64,000 nt of DNA from Quercus robur (lineage: Eukaryota > Streptophyta > Magnoliopsida > Fagales > Fagaceae). Each line of letters opens with the position of its first letter. Within the stretch, counting starts at the first letter, position 1. Made by a program: the position numbers and the translations under genes. Shown here piece by piece: positions 35,764 to 47,615 of this stretch. The stretch covers positions 86,754,862-86,818,861 of the forward strand of contig NC_065535.1 in assembly GCF_932294415.1 (NCBI RefSeq). The letters are read 5' to 3'. The notes beneath the pieces are model-generated. The model worked only from the letters and a program-made list of their open reading frames with translations. It did no database searches and was not told the origin of the DNA.

Positions 35764-38700
35764 ATGGCTAATCAAGATCAAACTTCTCGAACTTCATCTT
35801 CTCCATCTGTTGCTCATCGTGAGCTCTCTCCAATGGAGGACCCGAGGAGTCCATTCTTTCTGCACCATGGAGAATCACCAGGTGCAATTCTTGTCACTCA
35901 GCCCTTGACAGAACACAATTACCCGAATTGGGCTAGAGCTATGCCTATGGCATTAGATGCGAAGAGTAAGCTAGGTTTTGTGGATGGCTCTATAACAGCT
36001 TCCATGGCCATCACTCCTCTAGAAAAGATTGCTTGGTCAAAGAACAATTCTATGATTTCTTCATGGATATTGAATTCAGTTTCACCTCACATTTCTGGTA
36101 GTGTGATTTATAGAAACACTGCAATGGAGGTTTGGAATTCACTGAGGAATCATTTCTTGCAAGCAAATGGTCCACGGATTTCACAACTTCAAAAACAGAT
36201 TTCAGCAATCATGCAAGGAGATGCAACAGTGACTACTTTCTTCACTTATCTTCAAACTTCTTGGGATCAATTGCTCAATCTCAGGCCTCTACCATGCTGC
36301 TCTTGTGGCAAATGTATCTGTGGTGTGAATGACAAAATCAGACTGTTTCATCATCAAGATTCTTTGATGCAGTTCCTTAATGGCCTAAATGAGGTTTATT
36401 CACAAGTTCGAACTCAGATTTTAATGATGGAGCCAAGTCCCTCTATTGACAAGGCTTTCTCTTTGGTAATACAAGAGGAAAGACAGAGGGCATTAGGTTT
36501 CAATGGAGGATATTCAGTTGATTCAACTGCTCTTGCAGTCAAGACTCAAGCATTTAGTCAAGCTAGGAAGAGCACAAGTGGAAAGGGTAGGCCTATGTGC
36601 AATCACTGTGGCAAACCTGGTCATTTCAAGGAGAAATGCTATAAATTGATTGGCTTTCCACCAGGTTATAAGCAAAAGGGAAAAGTTTCCATGGCTAATC
36701 AAGTTCGTCTCAATGGTGATTCTGGTCAGTATGAGAATGCATCACAACCAGGACCTTTTCCCTTCATATCTGAACAATGCCAACAGCTGCTATCTTTGCT
36801 GAATTCTCAAGCATCATCTTCTGCTACTCCTGATGCTATTCACTTAGCAAACTCAGCATTATCAGGTATTTCTTGTGCTTCTTTCCATGGTCCTACTTGC
36901 CTAAGTTTGAAGAATTCGATCTTTAATGAAAATCCTTCAAACAAGATAGCCTATAGTGATGAAACTTGGGTTCTTGATACAGGGGCTACTGATCACATTA
37001 TTCACTCCCTTTCATTGTTTACTAAAATCACTAGTTCTATATCCTCATTTGTCCATTTGCCTAATGGTGAAAAAGTCCTTGCCACACACATAGGCACAAT
37101 TCAGGTCACAGAATCCATAATTCTTGAGGATGTCATTTGTGTTCCAGCCTTTTCCTTCAATCTAATTTCAGTAAGCAAATTAACCAAATCATTATCATGT
37201 TGTTTGGTTTTTCTTTCCAATTATTGTTGTATACAGGACCTTACTTGCTGGAAAATGATTGGATTGGGTAAGCTTCATAACAATTTGTACCTGCTGCAAG
37301 CTTCAAATAATTGCACATCCACTTCAGAGGCATCTACTATCCTAGAGTCAGTTTTGAAGTCTTTTGTTAGTTCTGTCTCTCATGATTCCATTGTAACCAA
37401 GCCTTACTTATGGCATCTTAGACTAGGACATGCTTCTGATGAAAAACTTCAACATTGTATATCTGATATGCCTTCTTCTTTTCATTCAAATAAAGATTGT
37501 GTTGTATGTCCAATTGCAAAGCATAAACGTTTACCCTTTCCCAATTCCAATCACTTATTTGCCCATGCCTTTGATTTGATTCATCTTGATGTATGGGGAC
37601 CTTTTGCCAAAGCAACTCATGATGGTTTTAAATATTTTCTCACCATTGTAGATGATGCTACAAGGTCAACATGGGTTTATCTTATGCAATCTAAATCAGA
37701 AACTAGGCCCTTATTGATTTCATTTTACAAAATGATACAAACTCAATTTCAAACTAATATCAAAGTGTTTAGAACTGACAATGCTCAAGAATTTTTCCTT
37801 AAAGATTTTTATGCTCAACATGGGATTGTTCATCAACATTCTTGTGTTGCAACTCCACAACAAAATTCAATAGTGGAAAGGAAGCATCAACATATCTTAA
37901 ACATTGCAAGAGCATTGAAATTTCAGTCTAACATACCACTTTGCTATTGGGGAGACTGTGTTTTAACAGCAGTTTACATCATCAATAGGCTGCCTAGTGT
38001 TGTTTTGAATCATAAAACACCTTTTGAGAAGCTTTATGGCAAAGTTCCTCCTTATCATCATTTAAAAGTCTTTGGCAGCCTTTGTTTTGCTTCTACATTG
38101 GCTCACAATAGGTCTAAGTTCTCACCTAGATCTATTCCTTGTGTTTTTCTTGGATATCCATTTGGTGTTAAAGGTTACAAGTTATTAAACTTGCTAACAA
38201 AACAAATTTTCATTTCAAGGGATGTTTCCTTTCATGAAACTGTTTTCCCATTCATTTCTCCAAATTATTCTTCACATACTTCTATTTCCCTTCCTCATAT
38301 TTGTCCAAATGTGGCTACTCCACATGATCCTATGTTTTCAGAACCTATTACACCTTCTTTACAAGTTCCTTTCCCTAATTCTAGTCTAAATGTCTCTGAT
38401 TCTACCTCAAGTCCTACTGTTCCTGCTATATCAGATTCCAGCATACCAGAATCCTTCATTCCATCTTTTGATGCTTCTGATCATGTCTCAGCAGGCTCCC
38501 CAACTCCTAGACCTTTACCTCTTCCTCAAGAACCAAATATAGTTCAACCTAATAATGTCCCTTCCCTAAGAAGATCATCTAGGACCATCAAACCTCCTCC
38601 CTACTTACAAAATTACACATGCAGCAGTACCATGTCCACTGAACTTTCTCAATCCGATCCACTCAGCAAGTCAGGTACTTTCTTGGTCACTCCTAAATAT

Positions 38701-38853
38701 CCCCTTTCTGATTATATTGATACTTCCCTCCTCTCCTCTTCATATGCCCATTTTTGTTCTGTCATTACCTCCATTCCTAACCCAAGGTTCTATCGTGAGG
38801 CTATCAAGGATCCTAAGTGGCAAGAAGCCATGAATTTTGAAATTGATGCTTAG
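35764..38853 (+). CDS. Copia gag-protease-integrase polyprotein (ends at TAG)
   Basis: Start chosen at ATG 35764 (MANQDQTS), because the upstream in-frame ATG at 35737 overlaps the primer-binding site. Domains: gag with NYPNWARAM near the N-terminus; zinc knuckle [14 protein letters not shown] at about residues 278-291; protease [10 protein letters not shown] at about 401-410; GAG-pre-integrase with [10 protein letters not shown] and a [11 protein letters not shown] finger; integrase core with [17 protein letters not shown] and SIVERKHQ, the three acidic positions being present. The frame stops at TAG 38851-38853, just before the reverse transcriptase, without any frameshift. Apart from this stop the polyprotein is open. 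Confidence 0.93.
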   Translation: MANQDQTSRTSSSPSVAHRELSPMEDPRSPFFLHHGESPGAILVTQPLTEHNYPNWARAMPMALDAKSKLGFVDGSITASMAITPLEKIAWSKNNSMISSWILNSVSPHISGSVIYRNTAMEVWNSLRNHFLQANGPRISQLQKQISAIMQGDATVTTFFTYLQTSWDQLLNLRPLPCCSCGKCICGVNDKIRLFHHQDSLMQFLNGLNEVYSQVRTQILMMEPSPSIDKAFSLVIQEERQRALGFNGGYSVDSTALAVKTQAFSQARKSTSGKGRPMCNHCGKPGHFKEKCYKLIGFPPGYKQKGKVSMANQVRLNGDSGQYENASQPGPFPFISEQCQQLLSLLNSQASSSATPDAIHLANSALSGISCASFHGPTCLSLKNSIFNENPSNKIAYSDETWVLDTGATDHIIHSLSLFTKITSSISSFVHLPNGEKVLATHIGTIQVTESIILEDVICVPAFSFNLISVSKLTKSLSCCLVFLSNYCCIQDLTCWKMIGLGKLHNNLYLLQASNNCTSTSEASTILESVLKSFVSSVSHDSIVTKPYLWHLRLGHASDEKLQHCISDMPSSFHSNKDCVVCPIAKHKRLPFPNSNHLFAHAFDLIHLDVWGPFAKATHDGFKYFLTIVDDATRSTWVYLMQSKSETRPLLISFYKMIQTQFQTNIKVFRTDNAQEFFLKDFYAQHGIVHQHSCVATPQQNSIVERKHQHILNIARALKFQSNIPLCYWGDCVLTAVYIINRLPSVVLNHKTPFEKLYGKVPPYHHLKVFGSLCFASTLAHNRSKFSPRSIPCVFLGYPFGVKGYKLLNLLTKQIFISRDVSFHETVFPFISPNYSSHTSISLPHICPNVATPHDPMFSEPITPSLQVPFPNSSLNVSDSTSSPTVPAISDSSIPESFIPSFDASDHVSAGSPTPRPLPLPQEPNIVQPNNVPSLRRSSRTIKPPPYLQNYTCSSTMSTELSQSDPLSKSGTFLVTPKYPLSDYIDTSLLSSSYAHFCSVITSIPNPRFYREAIKDPKWQEAMNFEIDA

Positions 38854-40407
38854 GTTTCAAACAATACTTGGACTCTTACCCCTTTGCCTTCAAATAAAAA
38901 GGCAATTGGATGTAAATGGGTTTATAGAGTCAAATACAAAGCTGATGGTTCTGTGGAACGGTACAAAGCAAGGTTAGTTGCTAAGGGATTCACTCAACAA
39001 GAAGGGCTGGATTTTACTGACACTTTCTCCCCAGTTGCTAAGTTGACTACTGTGAAGACACTTCTGGCCATATCTGTTGTGAAAGGTTGGCATTTGGTTC
39101 AATTAGATGTCAATAATGCCTTTTTGAATGGTGATCTACATGAGGAGGTATACATGCAACTTCCTCAAGGCTTTCACAGCAAAGGGGGGAATGTTGTTTG
39201 CAAATTAAACAAGTCTTTATATGGGCTTAAACAAGCTTCAAGGCAATGGAATGCAAAATTTTGTTTTGTCATTAAGCAACATGGTTTCAAACAATCCAAA
39301 GCTGACTACTCTTTGTTCACAAAGAAATTTAATGATTCCTTCATAGCTTTGCTGGTTTATGTTGATGATATCCTCATAGCCAGCAATAATGTCCAAGCAG
39401 TTGAGGAGCTTAAGACTTCTCTGAATCAGCACTTCAAACTTAAAGATCTTGGAGGCTTGAAGTATTTTCTTGGACTTGAAATAGCTAGATCAAACAAGGG
39501 TATCACTTTGTATCAAAGAAAATATGCTTTGGAAGTCTTGAAGGATGCTGGAATGTCAGCTTGTAAGCCTAGCAAGGTGCCCATGGAGCAGAATTTAAAG
39601 CTAAGCAAGAATCAAGGAAAATTGCTAGCTGATCCGGGAGAATACAGAAGGTTGGTGGGCAGGTTGCTTTATCTGACTATCACCAGGCCAAATATTGCTT
39701 ATCCTGTTCATAAACTTAGTCAATTCATGTCAAAGCCTAGGAAACCTCACTTAGATGCTGCATATAAAGTGTTACAATACATCAAAAGTTCTCCTGGTCA
39801 AGGTGTTTTCTTGTCAGCTGCATCAGAATTTCATTTGAAGGCCTACACAGATGCTGATTGGGTCTCTTGCATTGATACCAGGAGATCAACCACGGGTTAC
39901 TGCATTTTCTTGGGTAATTCTCTCATATCATGGAAGTCCAAGAAGCAATCCATAGTATCTAGATCATCTGCTGAAACAGAATACAGGGCCATGGCTATTA
40001 CCGTTTGTGAGATGACTTGGCTATTAGCATTATTAAAGGATTTGGAGATTCATCATCCTCAACCTGCTTTATTATTCTGTGATAACCAAGCTGCAATTTA
40101 TATTGGGGAAAATCTGGTGTTTCATGAGAGGACCAAACACATAGAGGTAGACTGCCATGTAGTAAGAGATAAGGTGCAAGACAATGTTGTTAGGCTTTTT
40201 TTTACTCCTTCATATTCTCAATTGGCTGATCTACTTACAAAAGCTCTCAACAGTCAACAATTGAGGAACTTATTAAGCAAGATGAGTATAGTGAACATAC
40301 ATAGTTCAGCTTCTCATCTTGAGGGGGAATGTCAAAGCTTGGATAAAAGCATTACTGAGAACAAGAAAAAGAAGACAGATGCAAGCATTGATGAGAAGGG
40401 TGTTTGA
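38854..40407 (+). CDS. Copia reverse transcriptase-RNase H part of polyprotein
   Basis: Same reading frame as the upstream part, separated only by one TAG. There is no convincing ATG of its own, so it would need read-through or is silenced. RT motifs: [48 protein letters not shown] and the catalytic YVDDIL. RNase [37 protein letters not shown] and [10 protein letters not shown]. The frame runs on into the 3' LTR and ends at 40407; the last roughly 26 codons are LTR sequence. Confidence 0.92.
   Translation, partial: VSNNTWTLTPLPSNKKAIGCKWVYRVKYKADGSVERYKARLVAKGFTQQEGLDFTDTFSPVAKLTTVKTLLAISVVKGWHLVQLDVNNAFLNGDLHEEVYMQLPQGFHSKGGNVVCKLNKSLYGLKQASRQWNAKFCFVIKQHGFKQSKADYSLFTKKFNDSFIALLVYVDDILIASNNVQAVEELKTSLNQHFKLKDLGGLKYFLGLEIARSNKGITLYQRKYALEVLKDAGMSACKPSKVPMEQNLKLSKNQGKLLADPGEYRRLVGRLLYLTITRPNIAYPVHKLSQFMSKPRKPHLDAAYKVLQYIKSSPGQGVFLSAASEFHLKAYTDADWVSCIDTRRSTTGYCIFLGNSLISWKSKKQSIVSRSSAETEYRAMAITVCEMTWLLALLKDLEIHHPQPALLFCDNQAAIYIGENLVFHERTKHIEVDCHVVRDKVQDNVVRLFFTPSYSQLADLLTKALNSQQLRNLLSKMSIVNIHSSASHLEGECQSLDKSITENKKKKTDASIDEKGV
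40320..40329 (+). promoter_or_regulatory. Polypurine tract
   Basis: TGAGGGGGAA directly precedes the 3' LTR start TGTCAAAGC, the expected position for plus-strand priming. Confidence 0.85.
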
Positions 40408-40793
40408 AGGATCAGCCCAGGCAAAAGGATCAGCTCAGGCAGAAAGGCAGAGCAATGAAACAGGGCATTGGAAGAATTTGTACAAGGCTTGCTAAAACGA
40501 CTGAAATGATTGAGTCTTTTGATATACGACTTGTAGTTCACTTCAGATGAGTTAGCAGTTGTCTATATGGACACGTGTACTATTAGAATTGGATGGATAG
40601 GTAGTTAAAATAGATCCGGTTATTGCGGAGTTAGTTAGAATTAATGGTTGAGCTCTACTGTGTGAATCGTAATATATATATACACTGTATAGATAGTTCA
40701 GATATTCATTCAATACATTTTACAGAAATTTCCCAATCTTCAATCTTTTCTCTCTAGCTTCTATTCTCTCCTCCATAGCTCTCTGTTTTTCTT
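40330..40793 (+). repeat. Copia 3' LTR, last bases lost
   Basis: Matches the 5' LTR closely: substitutions at GAGAGG/GAAAGG, ATTAAG/ATTGAG and CTTTAG/CTTCAG, and a shorter TA run. Identity ends at TGTTTTTCTT, after which internal protease-region sequence follows instead of a target duplication. Confidence 0.88.
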
Positions 40794-41003
40794 TCCATGG
40801 TCCTACTTGCCTAAGTTTGAAGAATTCGATCTTTAATGAAAATCCTTCAAACAAGACAGCCTATAGTGATGAAACTTGGGTTCTTGATACAGGGGCTACT
40901 GATCACATTATTCACTCCTTTTCATTGTTTACTAAAATCACTAGTCAAAGCTTGGATAAAAGCATTACTGAGAACAAGGAAAAGAAGATAGATGCAAGCA
41001 TTG
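40794..41003 (+). repeat. Mosaic filler: Copia protease fragment plus LTR start
   Basis: Bases up to about 40944 duplicate the Copia interior around 36886-37036 (CCATGGTCCTACTTGCC, GATACAGGGGCTACTGATC). Bases 40945-41003 duplicate the start of the LTR (TCAAAGCTTGGATAAAAG). Each piece has about two substitutions relative to the intact element. Junctions show short overlaps (TTCTTT on the left, AGT in the middle). Confidence 0.88.
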
Positions 41004-41209
41004 TTCGAGTACTCGCTTGGCTAGCCATGGAAGAAAAAGTTGAAGGATTTGAGTCTCCTCCACCGATGGATAAGAGGGTTTTAACAGATGGGTTTTTTTG
41101 TTGCACAGTTTTGGTGAAGGCTGAGAATCGGATTATGTCTGAGTAGGAAATGTTAACTTAATTGGTAGGATTTGGGGTCAAAGATAAGCAAAGTTGCAAA
41201 AGAGGTGTG
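41004..41209 (-). pseudogene. GH18 pseudogene C, right segment (duplicate of 35051-35256)
   Basis: A 206-bp copy of the host GH18 sequence found on the other side of the Copia element, with eight substitutions and no indels. On the minus strand it begins CACCTCTTTTGCAACTTTGC (H-L-F-C-N-F-A) and continues into the region before the chitinase LLSI block. A premature stop and frameshift follow within about 30 bases. It joins exon 1 across the hAT insertion. Confidence 0.85.
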
Positions 41210-41540
41210 CAGGGGCGGAGCCACATAGAGGCTTGGGGGGGCCGTGGCCCCTGCACACAAAAAAAAAAAAAAAATTCCATTAGACTATGAAGAAAAAATA
41301 AATGGGCCCCCTCAACATTGGACAGCCGGCCCCCCCTCCCCACTTCTCAACTATCCTCCCAGCCCAGCCCCAGCTTTAACACCCTCAGAAAAAAAAATTC
41401 ATTTGTTCTACTTTCAAGCGAAGAAAAAAAAAATTGAACTAAAATCTAAAAAAAAAAAAAAATTTAACAGGACAAGCCCTCCATGGAAAAAAAAAGCCCA
41501 TCATCAATCTTAAACAACATATTAGGAACCCAATCAAAAG

Positions 41541-41580
<40 letters not shown>

Positions 41581-43376
41581 TAAAGCATAGCAAACCTACG
41601 GAATCTCAAAAAATAATAATAATAAAAATAAAATAAAAAATAAGAAACCAAAACCCAATATACACGATTACAACCTAACCTAAAGAAACCAGAGCATGAG
41701 CAAGAGATTCATCAAGTAAAGCAAAACCATTTATAAAAAAAATAAAAAAAAAAAAATAAAAAAAGCAAAACCAGAACAGCTCAACGACAACAACCAACGG
41801 CAATGGAAACCTCAGGTCCTCTGCAAAAGCGACTCAACAACGCTGCAACAGCCACACCTAGAGCAGTCGACGGCAAGATCAGAGATTCCGTTGCGCAGAT
41901 CGGAGATTGGCGACACCACGACGGCGAGATCGAGATAAGAACCTCAGGCAACATCAAGGTATTTCAGTTCTGTCTCTTTTTCTTTATCTCATCTCTGCTC
42001 TAAGCCTCACTAAGAGCGGCGTTCCCTCTCTCTTTTTCTTTTATCTCATCTCTGCTCTGCCTTGTCATTGTGACTATTTTTTTGTCTTTTGAAATCTCTC
42101 TTTTTCTTTGCTCTGACTTAGACTTAGGCTTTCCTAAATTGGCTTTTTGTGCTTTCCTCTAGTTCTCTTTTGGCTAAATTGGCTTTTTGTGTAAGTGTAT
42201 ATATGTACTTAAAAGCAACACCCAGAACAACACATTATTAAAAGACAAAAATAAAAAATGAACTACGTTAGACAGTGGGTTGAATCAGGTGGATGATGCG
42301 GTGTACTTGTATTTTTTACATTGTGCAAAACTAACAGTGAGGTGTGTGCTAGGTTACTAGTGGGTTAGTAAAGAAAAATAATTAAACAATTAAATAAAAA
42401 TAATTAATAATTTTATTAATATTTCAAATGAATTTATAATTTATTGTTTATTATTTTGCTAGTTATTATTGACAAATATTTGATAAAGAAACCATGTACC
42501 TAAGATTTATTTTTTGTGAAAGATTCATCTTCATCTTCTAAGCGGATTTGTATTAACTTTAACTTAGAAAATCTTCGTTCAAATATGAATTTGTATGTTT
42601 TTTGGTTGTTGTTAGCGTCAATATATGAATTTCTTTTTTTTATTAAACTGTGTAAGGAATACCCTGGAAAAATTTCCTGAAGTCGCCACTAGTTTTAGGT
42701 ACTCCAAATAAAACAAAAAGCTGTTGGCCCACTTCATTTATTGTTACGCTAAACAACAATAATCAAAGCTATATAATTAAATTAACCAATACATAATAAA
42801 AGACAAATTAATTAAATTATTTTTGTTTTTGTTTTTGTTTGAGTGGTTATTATTAATTAAAATCGTATTAAAAATGGGTTGACTGTTTAAATTATAGTGG
42901 AAATTTTGTTTTTTCCTGAGTATGAATAACATTCATATAACTAAGTAAAAATTTCTAATTAAAATTTTATTTTTTAAAGTTATTTTCAAGTTAATTTTTG
43001 AGTCATATTCTTAAAACTAAAAGAATTATAAGCAAATGAAAAAAAAATTGATGCATTCTTTAAGAAAAAAGATGTTAGCAATTCAGAAATTAGGACATGG
43101 TGGCTGTAAAAACAAATGTTGATATTTTAATGCCTGATGAATACCCCTCCAAATGTTTAAGAATTCAATCTAAAGAGATAGATCGTGATCTAGGATCACG
43201 TAAACAAATATGTGAATTCCCTATCAACAAACAAGATGAAATCCGATGAGTTTATTTCAAAAAATGTCCATATCAACCTAAAAATATAGACTATCCATAC
43301 AGTAACGATACTCATCATCATCAATTTCAACCTTCGAATTGGCCCCCCCATGTACAAATTCCTGGCTACGCCCCTG
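41210..43376. mobile_element. Non-autonomous hAT element (2167 bp) with 8-bp TSD
   Basis: It starts CAGGGGCGGAGCCA and ends TGGCTACGCCCCTG: 13 of 14 terminal bases are inverted-complementary. A perfect 8-bp duplication GAGGTGTG lies at 41202-41209 and 43377-43384, in the GH18 signal-peptide-proximal region. The interior has an A38 run (41541-41578) and a short frame at 41803-42003, but no hAT dimerisation or catalytic domain. It is therefore a large deletion derivative or a passenger element. Confidence 0.93.
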
Positions 43377-43535
43377 GAGGTGTGTGAAAAGGGTAGAATC
43401 TATGTTGGACAATGGGTATCCACTGCCAGATAACCAGTAGGAAGCATTGACGACATTCTTATTCCCAGCTGAGAAGAGAAGTTGGAGAAGGAACAGGAGG
43501 GCGGAAGAGAATAAAGCAAGTCTTTTCAAAGCCAT
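43377..43535 (-). pseudogene. GH18 pseudogene C, 5' segment with signal peptide
   Basis: ATG at 43535. The first residues MALKRLALFSSALLFLLQL form a clear hydrophobic signal peptide, followed by NASYWLSGSGYPLSNIDS and TLFTHL, the beginning of the GH18 barrel. The frame is cut by the hAT element at 43376, and the downstream part at 41004-41209 continues the domain. Together with 34398-35254 this defines one shattered gene of about 9 kb on the minus strand. Confidence 0.88.
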
Positions 43536-44243
43536 TAACAAGGGAATTTGGGAGTTGTTTTCCTTTCTATGATTATGGTAATGAAGCAGATATATATTTG
43601 CAAATAGCATGGTTTCTCTTTCAATATACTCTGTTTTTAAAAAAAAAAAAGAAAATTTTAATTCTTTCTTGGATGGAACATTGTATTCGCAACTTGCACA
43701 CAGGATATATTGGGTTTTAAAGTCAAAAGCAGTTTCAATTTTGAGGTTGTTGAGATACGAATAATCTTTTGGTAAAATCCTTGGAAAACCCGAAAAGTAC
43801 CCCCACAAGTAATCAACAAGACTACTTTTTTTTAAAATAAATAAAAAATATATTTTTGAAAAGAATAATGAATATATTGGCCCATCATTGTGATACACTT
43901 ATATATATAGTGATATAGATACTTGTTAGATCAGGTTCATTTAACGCTATGTAATCCTTATATTTTATAGTAAATTATTTTTCAAAACATGTTATATATT
44001 TGGGCTTTTATTATCTCTAACACTTGTTGTTGTTGTTGTTTTTTTTTTTTTTTTTTTAATGTCAATTGTATGTCTTAAAATATAGACATTCTCATATCAA
44101 TAATGAACATTGATGTAAAATTGTGAAGTTAAAACAAATGTAAGAAGATATATTTCTTACATATTTTTGCTAAAATAAAAGTAAAAACAAAAAAAGAAAC
44201 AAGTTCAAACAATTCTATCGAATATATTATTAAGCTATACACT
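43536..44243. other. Upstream flank of pseudogene C
   Basis: AT-rich, with T-runs near 44040. No gene or element recognised; it may include the former promoter of C. Confidence 0.45.
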
Positions 44244-45130
44244 TGTTACGGGTCTCATAATTAATCACCAATTAAATCCACAAGAACAATAAATTCAAAT
44301 ACAAAGCTTAAGAAATTGTGGAAGGACAGGAAACTGAGAACAAAAGCATGCAAACCAAGGACAAGAATAAACGAGAAGAGGTCAAGACAAAAAGGGCACA
44401 CCTTGGAAGGTTTTGTTAAGGAAGCCTCGGAGCAAACATGATAACACAATCACAAAACCGGAGAAGATCGACGTGGCCAAGGAACTTGAGGATACGGGTA
44501 CATTCCTAGAGGGGCCAAGGTCTGGCCATGAAGACCACCAGACACACGTCCGAGGAAAGGAAGGAATGTTTGTCATTGAGTGGATAAAGGATATAGATAA
44601 GGCATCCATCACCTCCACATTCAATACTCTGCACCCACTTAGCTGACCACATTAATGGTGGAATGACCCTTGAATGGTGTCATCATAGCTCACAATCTAA
44701 TAGAAAAACCTTCTAGTAAGGCCCTGATAGGACAAGTATCCAAAAAAAAAACAAAAACAAACCCTTGGCCACCCAAGTGGAAGGCCAGGATGCAATTTGA
44801 ATGATTATATAAAGGAAAGGGACCCCTACAAAAAAAAGGATCAAGAAAAAAAGTAGAAAAGAGAGAGCGAGAGAAAGAGTGAGAGCATGAGAAAGAGTGA
44901 GAGCATTGTAGTTCAAGAACAAGTATTTACCTACACCTCGGCCTAAAACTGAGAAGCATTGTTGTATTAATCCTAGACATAAGTTGTTTTATTTTGCTGG
45001 GCTTATATATATCAAACATACATTCCAACGTCACTTTATAGAGTTGTTAAAAAAGGGTAAACAATGTTGATTGACATCCCATCTCTATAAATTAATTGTA
45101 TGAGGTTGAAATCTTACTTATCCAATTTTG
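44244..45130. mobile_element. Probable LTR-retrotransposon LTR remnant
   Basis: A GC-richer block beginning TGTTACGGGTCTC contains a TATA box (GATTATATAAAGG at about 44804) followed by a purine-rich leader and CTACACCTCGGCC, an arrangement typical of an LTR promoter and leader. A possible end is CCCACCACA near 45138. No target duplication or pol sequence was found, so the boundaries are tentative. Confidence 0.4.
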
Positions 45131-45289
45131 ACCCACCACAAAAACATTGGTTAAAACCCAAACTTTTTTTTTTCTTTTATCGTAATTTCCTTTTTGCTTC
45201 AAATTGAAAATTATCATTATAGCAAACTATTTAAGAATCTAGAAACTAACACAAAAATATTAGAAAATGACAAATTCATAAGTTTTAAC

Positions 45290-45516
45290 CTGTTTAATTT
45301 GGAGAGAGTCCAATTGTAATCAAGGTCAATCTGCCACGAAAAGTAACCAAGCAACCCCTTTCCCTTAGCATATGTGACCTTTGTATAAATAGTTTGGACA
45401 TCATCATAACCAATCCAAGTTGTCCCATTGTAGCAATAATCTGATACAAGCATGGAATTAAACGCTGTTGTGGTAATGTTTTGCGCTATGAATTGAACCA
45501 ATTTCTTTGTGACCAC
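45290..45516 (-). pseudogene. GH18 C-terminal fragment
   Basis: Encodes VSDYCYNGTTWIGYDDV, then VTYAKGKGLLGYFSW and DLDYNWTLSK, the last strand and helix of the GH18 barrel. It ends in a CAG|GTTAAA splice donor at the same place as copies A, B and D. The upstream three quarters of the domain is missing beyond 45516. It lies 5' of exon 1 of pseudogene C on the minus strand, so it belongs to a different, mostly deleted copy. The closest match is copy D. Confidence 0.87.
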
Positions 45517-46229
45517 CCTAAATTCTTTTTAAGTCCAACATAATTAAATTTTGGACAAAATTTGGCAACAAACTTGGTTGTTGACTAAGGCTACAACTCT
45601 ATTCAATATTTTTTTTTATTGAATGTGAATTTTAACAAATCCACCATTTAATTTCATTTTCTTCTTAAATCCTCTATACCTGCCAAATTTGAAGAAGATA
45701 AAAGATTAATAGTTATGTCCTCAATCAAATATTTAAATTTCGAGTTTTTGTAGTTTAAAATTATACATAAAAAATAATTTTATGGATCAAATGATATATA
45801 ACATCTGATTGACATGAAATTTTGAAGTGTTTTAAGAACATAGAAAACATGCAATTCATCAATTAGATTTTCAAAATATGTAACAATGTTAATTCATTTA
45901 GTAAGAGTGACTACAACTAAGTTTGTAGCCAAATTTTGTTCTTAAACTTTGGTCCCCTTAACAATATATTAGGTTCTTACAAATAAAAAGAAAAAAGTCC
46001 AAGAAAAATTTTACTTAACTAAACTTTTGAAAAGATATAACTTGTAACATTGATAATGAGATTATTATATAACGATTTCAAAATAAAAAAAATTTGTAGA
46101 AAAAAATTGTAAGATTTTATGTGTGTATGTGTGTTTTTTTGTCAATGTATAAAATTATCTTTTTATTAGATTTTGTATAATTTAAGTTTCTTAATAATCA
46201 CTCTCAAAAAAATTCATAGAGCCGCCACT
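45517..46229. other. AT-rich non-coding DNA
   Basis: No gene or recognisable repeat. GAGCCGCCACTACC near 46219 could be a degraded hAT end. Confidence 0.4.
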
Positions 46230-46545
46230 ACCAATGAGTCATGGCCCATGGGGTGGTGGCATGGGTCGTGGTAGGCGTGGGTTTGATGGGGTGGATGTGG
46301 GTTTGATGTGCGTGGATTGTGGGATGTGTGGGTTTGGCGTGGTTCAGAATTTTGGTCGTGGGTTGTTGTGGTTTGGTGGTGGTGGTGGATGTGTGGGTCT
46401 TGGCTGTGATGTTGATTGTGTGGGTCGGAATGTAATTGTGTGAGTTTGATGTTGATTGTTTGGGTCGGAATGTAATTGTGTGAGTTTGGTGTTGGCTGTG
46501 CGGGCTGGAATGTGGCTGTGCGGGTCGGAATGTGGCTGTGTAATT
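46230..46545. repeat. G+T-rich tandem repeat block
   Basis: Strong strand asymmetry: the plus strand is mostly G and T. From about 46400 a unit of about 40 bp containing TGTGGGTCGGAATGTAATTG is repeated about four times with variation (TGTGCGGGTCGGAATGTGG). Frames on both strands are low-complexity products of the repeat and are not treated as genes. Confidence 0.6.
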
Positions 46546-46559
46546 TGATTTTTTCAATT

Positions 46560-47615
46560 ATTTCGATTTTTTCTTCGTATCCCGAATTGGGTGTAACAAA
46601 ATGACTGAATCCTTCTTTTGTCTATTCAGGCTTGGTTACGTGAGTTCAATTGTACGTTAACCATTCAGCTTAATCCAAAGTTCAATATCTAATGCTTGAA
46701 TTGATAGGCTCTCTGTCTTCTTTTGCTTCTTTTGACCCAAAGCACAATACATTCAGCTTGATCCAAAGAAGCTTTATAGCAATAAAAGTTCTCTAATGAT
46801 CTGTGTATTAATTAATCGTCGAAGTGTGGAACTAGTCCTAACTCTCCTAAGCAGAGCCATATGCAATGGCAGATTCTCACGCCAATAAGAAATCATTGCA
46901 ATTTTCAATATCACATTTCTGTCAACACCAATCAAGAAGAAACTTTCAAAATTGATAAATTTAGGTAGTGCTAGAACACTTGCAGGCAAAATCATTCCTC
47001 ACAGAGGTTGTGAATCACTTCAAGTTGCCAAATGTAATGAAATCCTGCACCCAGTGACCCAAATGAAGTATAAAACTAGTTAACTAGTCTTAAAGTTCAA
47101 TATACTTCTTTCAAGACTCATTCTGCACCGAGTTTAAATGTGTAAATCAGTGAAAGAGCACTCATCAAAAATAAAATCCCACACATTTTAGTTAATAACA
47201 AATAATATTGCTATATAGGGAATGCATATGCTAAAAGTTTCTCAGGTGAGCATTAATTCTCATTCATCTGAGTACTCAAAAGAAGTAACAGATCATTGAC
47301 TAAGAAAAATATTTCGATATGAAAGACAATGTATTAGACGATCTAATGCTATTAAGCTTCCAGTAGATGTATTGATTTCAAGTGGTGGTAATTTGAGTAT
47401 CCAATTTTTAGAAGTCAGCACAATACAAACTCATACTTCGGGGAAGAGGTTAAGCCCAGACTCATAAACCTAGGAACTATTGTTTTACTTCCTATAATAT
47501 TATATTACAGAAGACCTTTCTCAGACTGTCAACTGAACTCTAATTGTAAAGAAAATCTAAATCATTGTTCCCCTCAGAAGAGAAATTTCTGCGTGGGCCT
47601 CCACCACTGTTGCCC
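46560..47615. other. 3' flank of the carrier-like gene
   Basis: Non-coding sequence downstream of the minus-strand carrier gene. It should hold its 3' untranslated region and polyadenylation signal, but no site could be chosen with confidence. Confidence 0.4.

Larger units (their letters stand above)
35255..40793 (+). mobile_element. Ty1/Copia LTR retrotransposon, nearly complete
   Basis: 5' LTR 35255-35737, initiator-Met primer-binding site at 35738, gag-protease-integrase-RT-RNase H in Copia order, polypurine tract before 40330, and 3' LTR 40330-40793. The LTRs differ by about three substitutions plus (TA)n length, so the insertion is young. The last bases of the 3' LTR are replaced by a mosaic filler, and no normal 5-bp target duplication is visible on the right. 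The coding region has one in-frame TAG. It sits in GH18 pseudogene C. Confidence 0.92.

Noticed and set aside
41158-41660. Several short frames in the hAT element with runs of Phe or Lys
   Set aside because: They arise from long A/T homopolymers; no transposase motif.
46228-46557. Thr/His/Pro-rich 109-codon minus-strand frame
   Set aside because: Product of the G+T-rich tandem repeat; low complexity, with no start context or homology.
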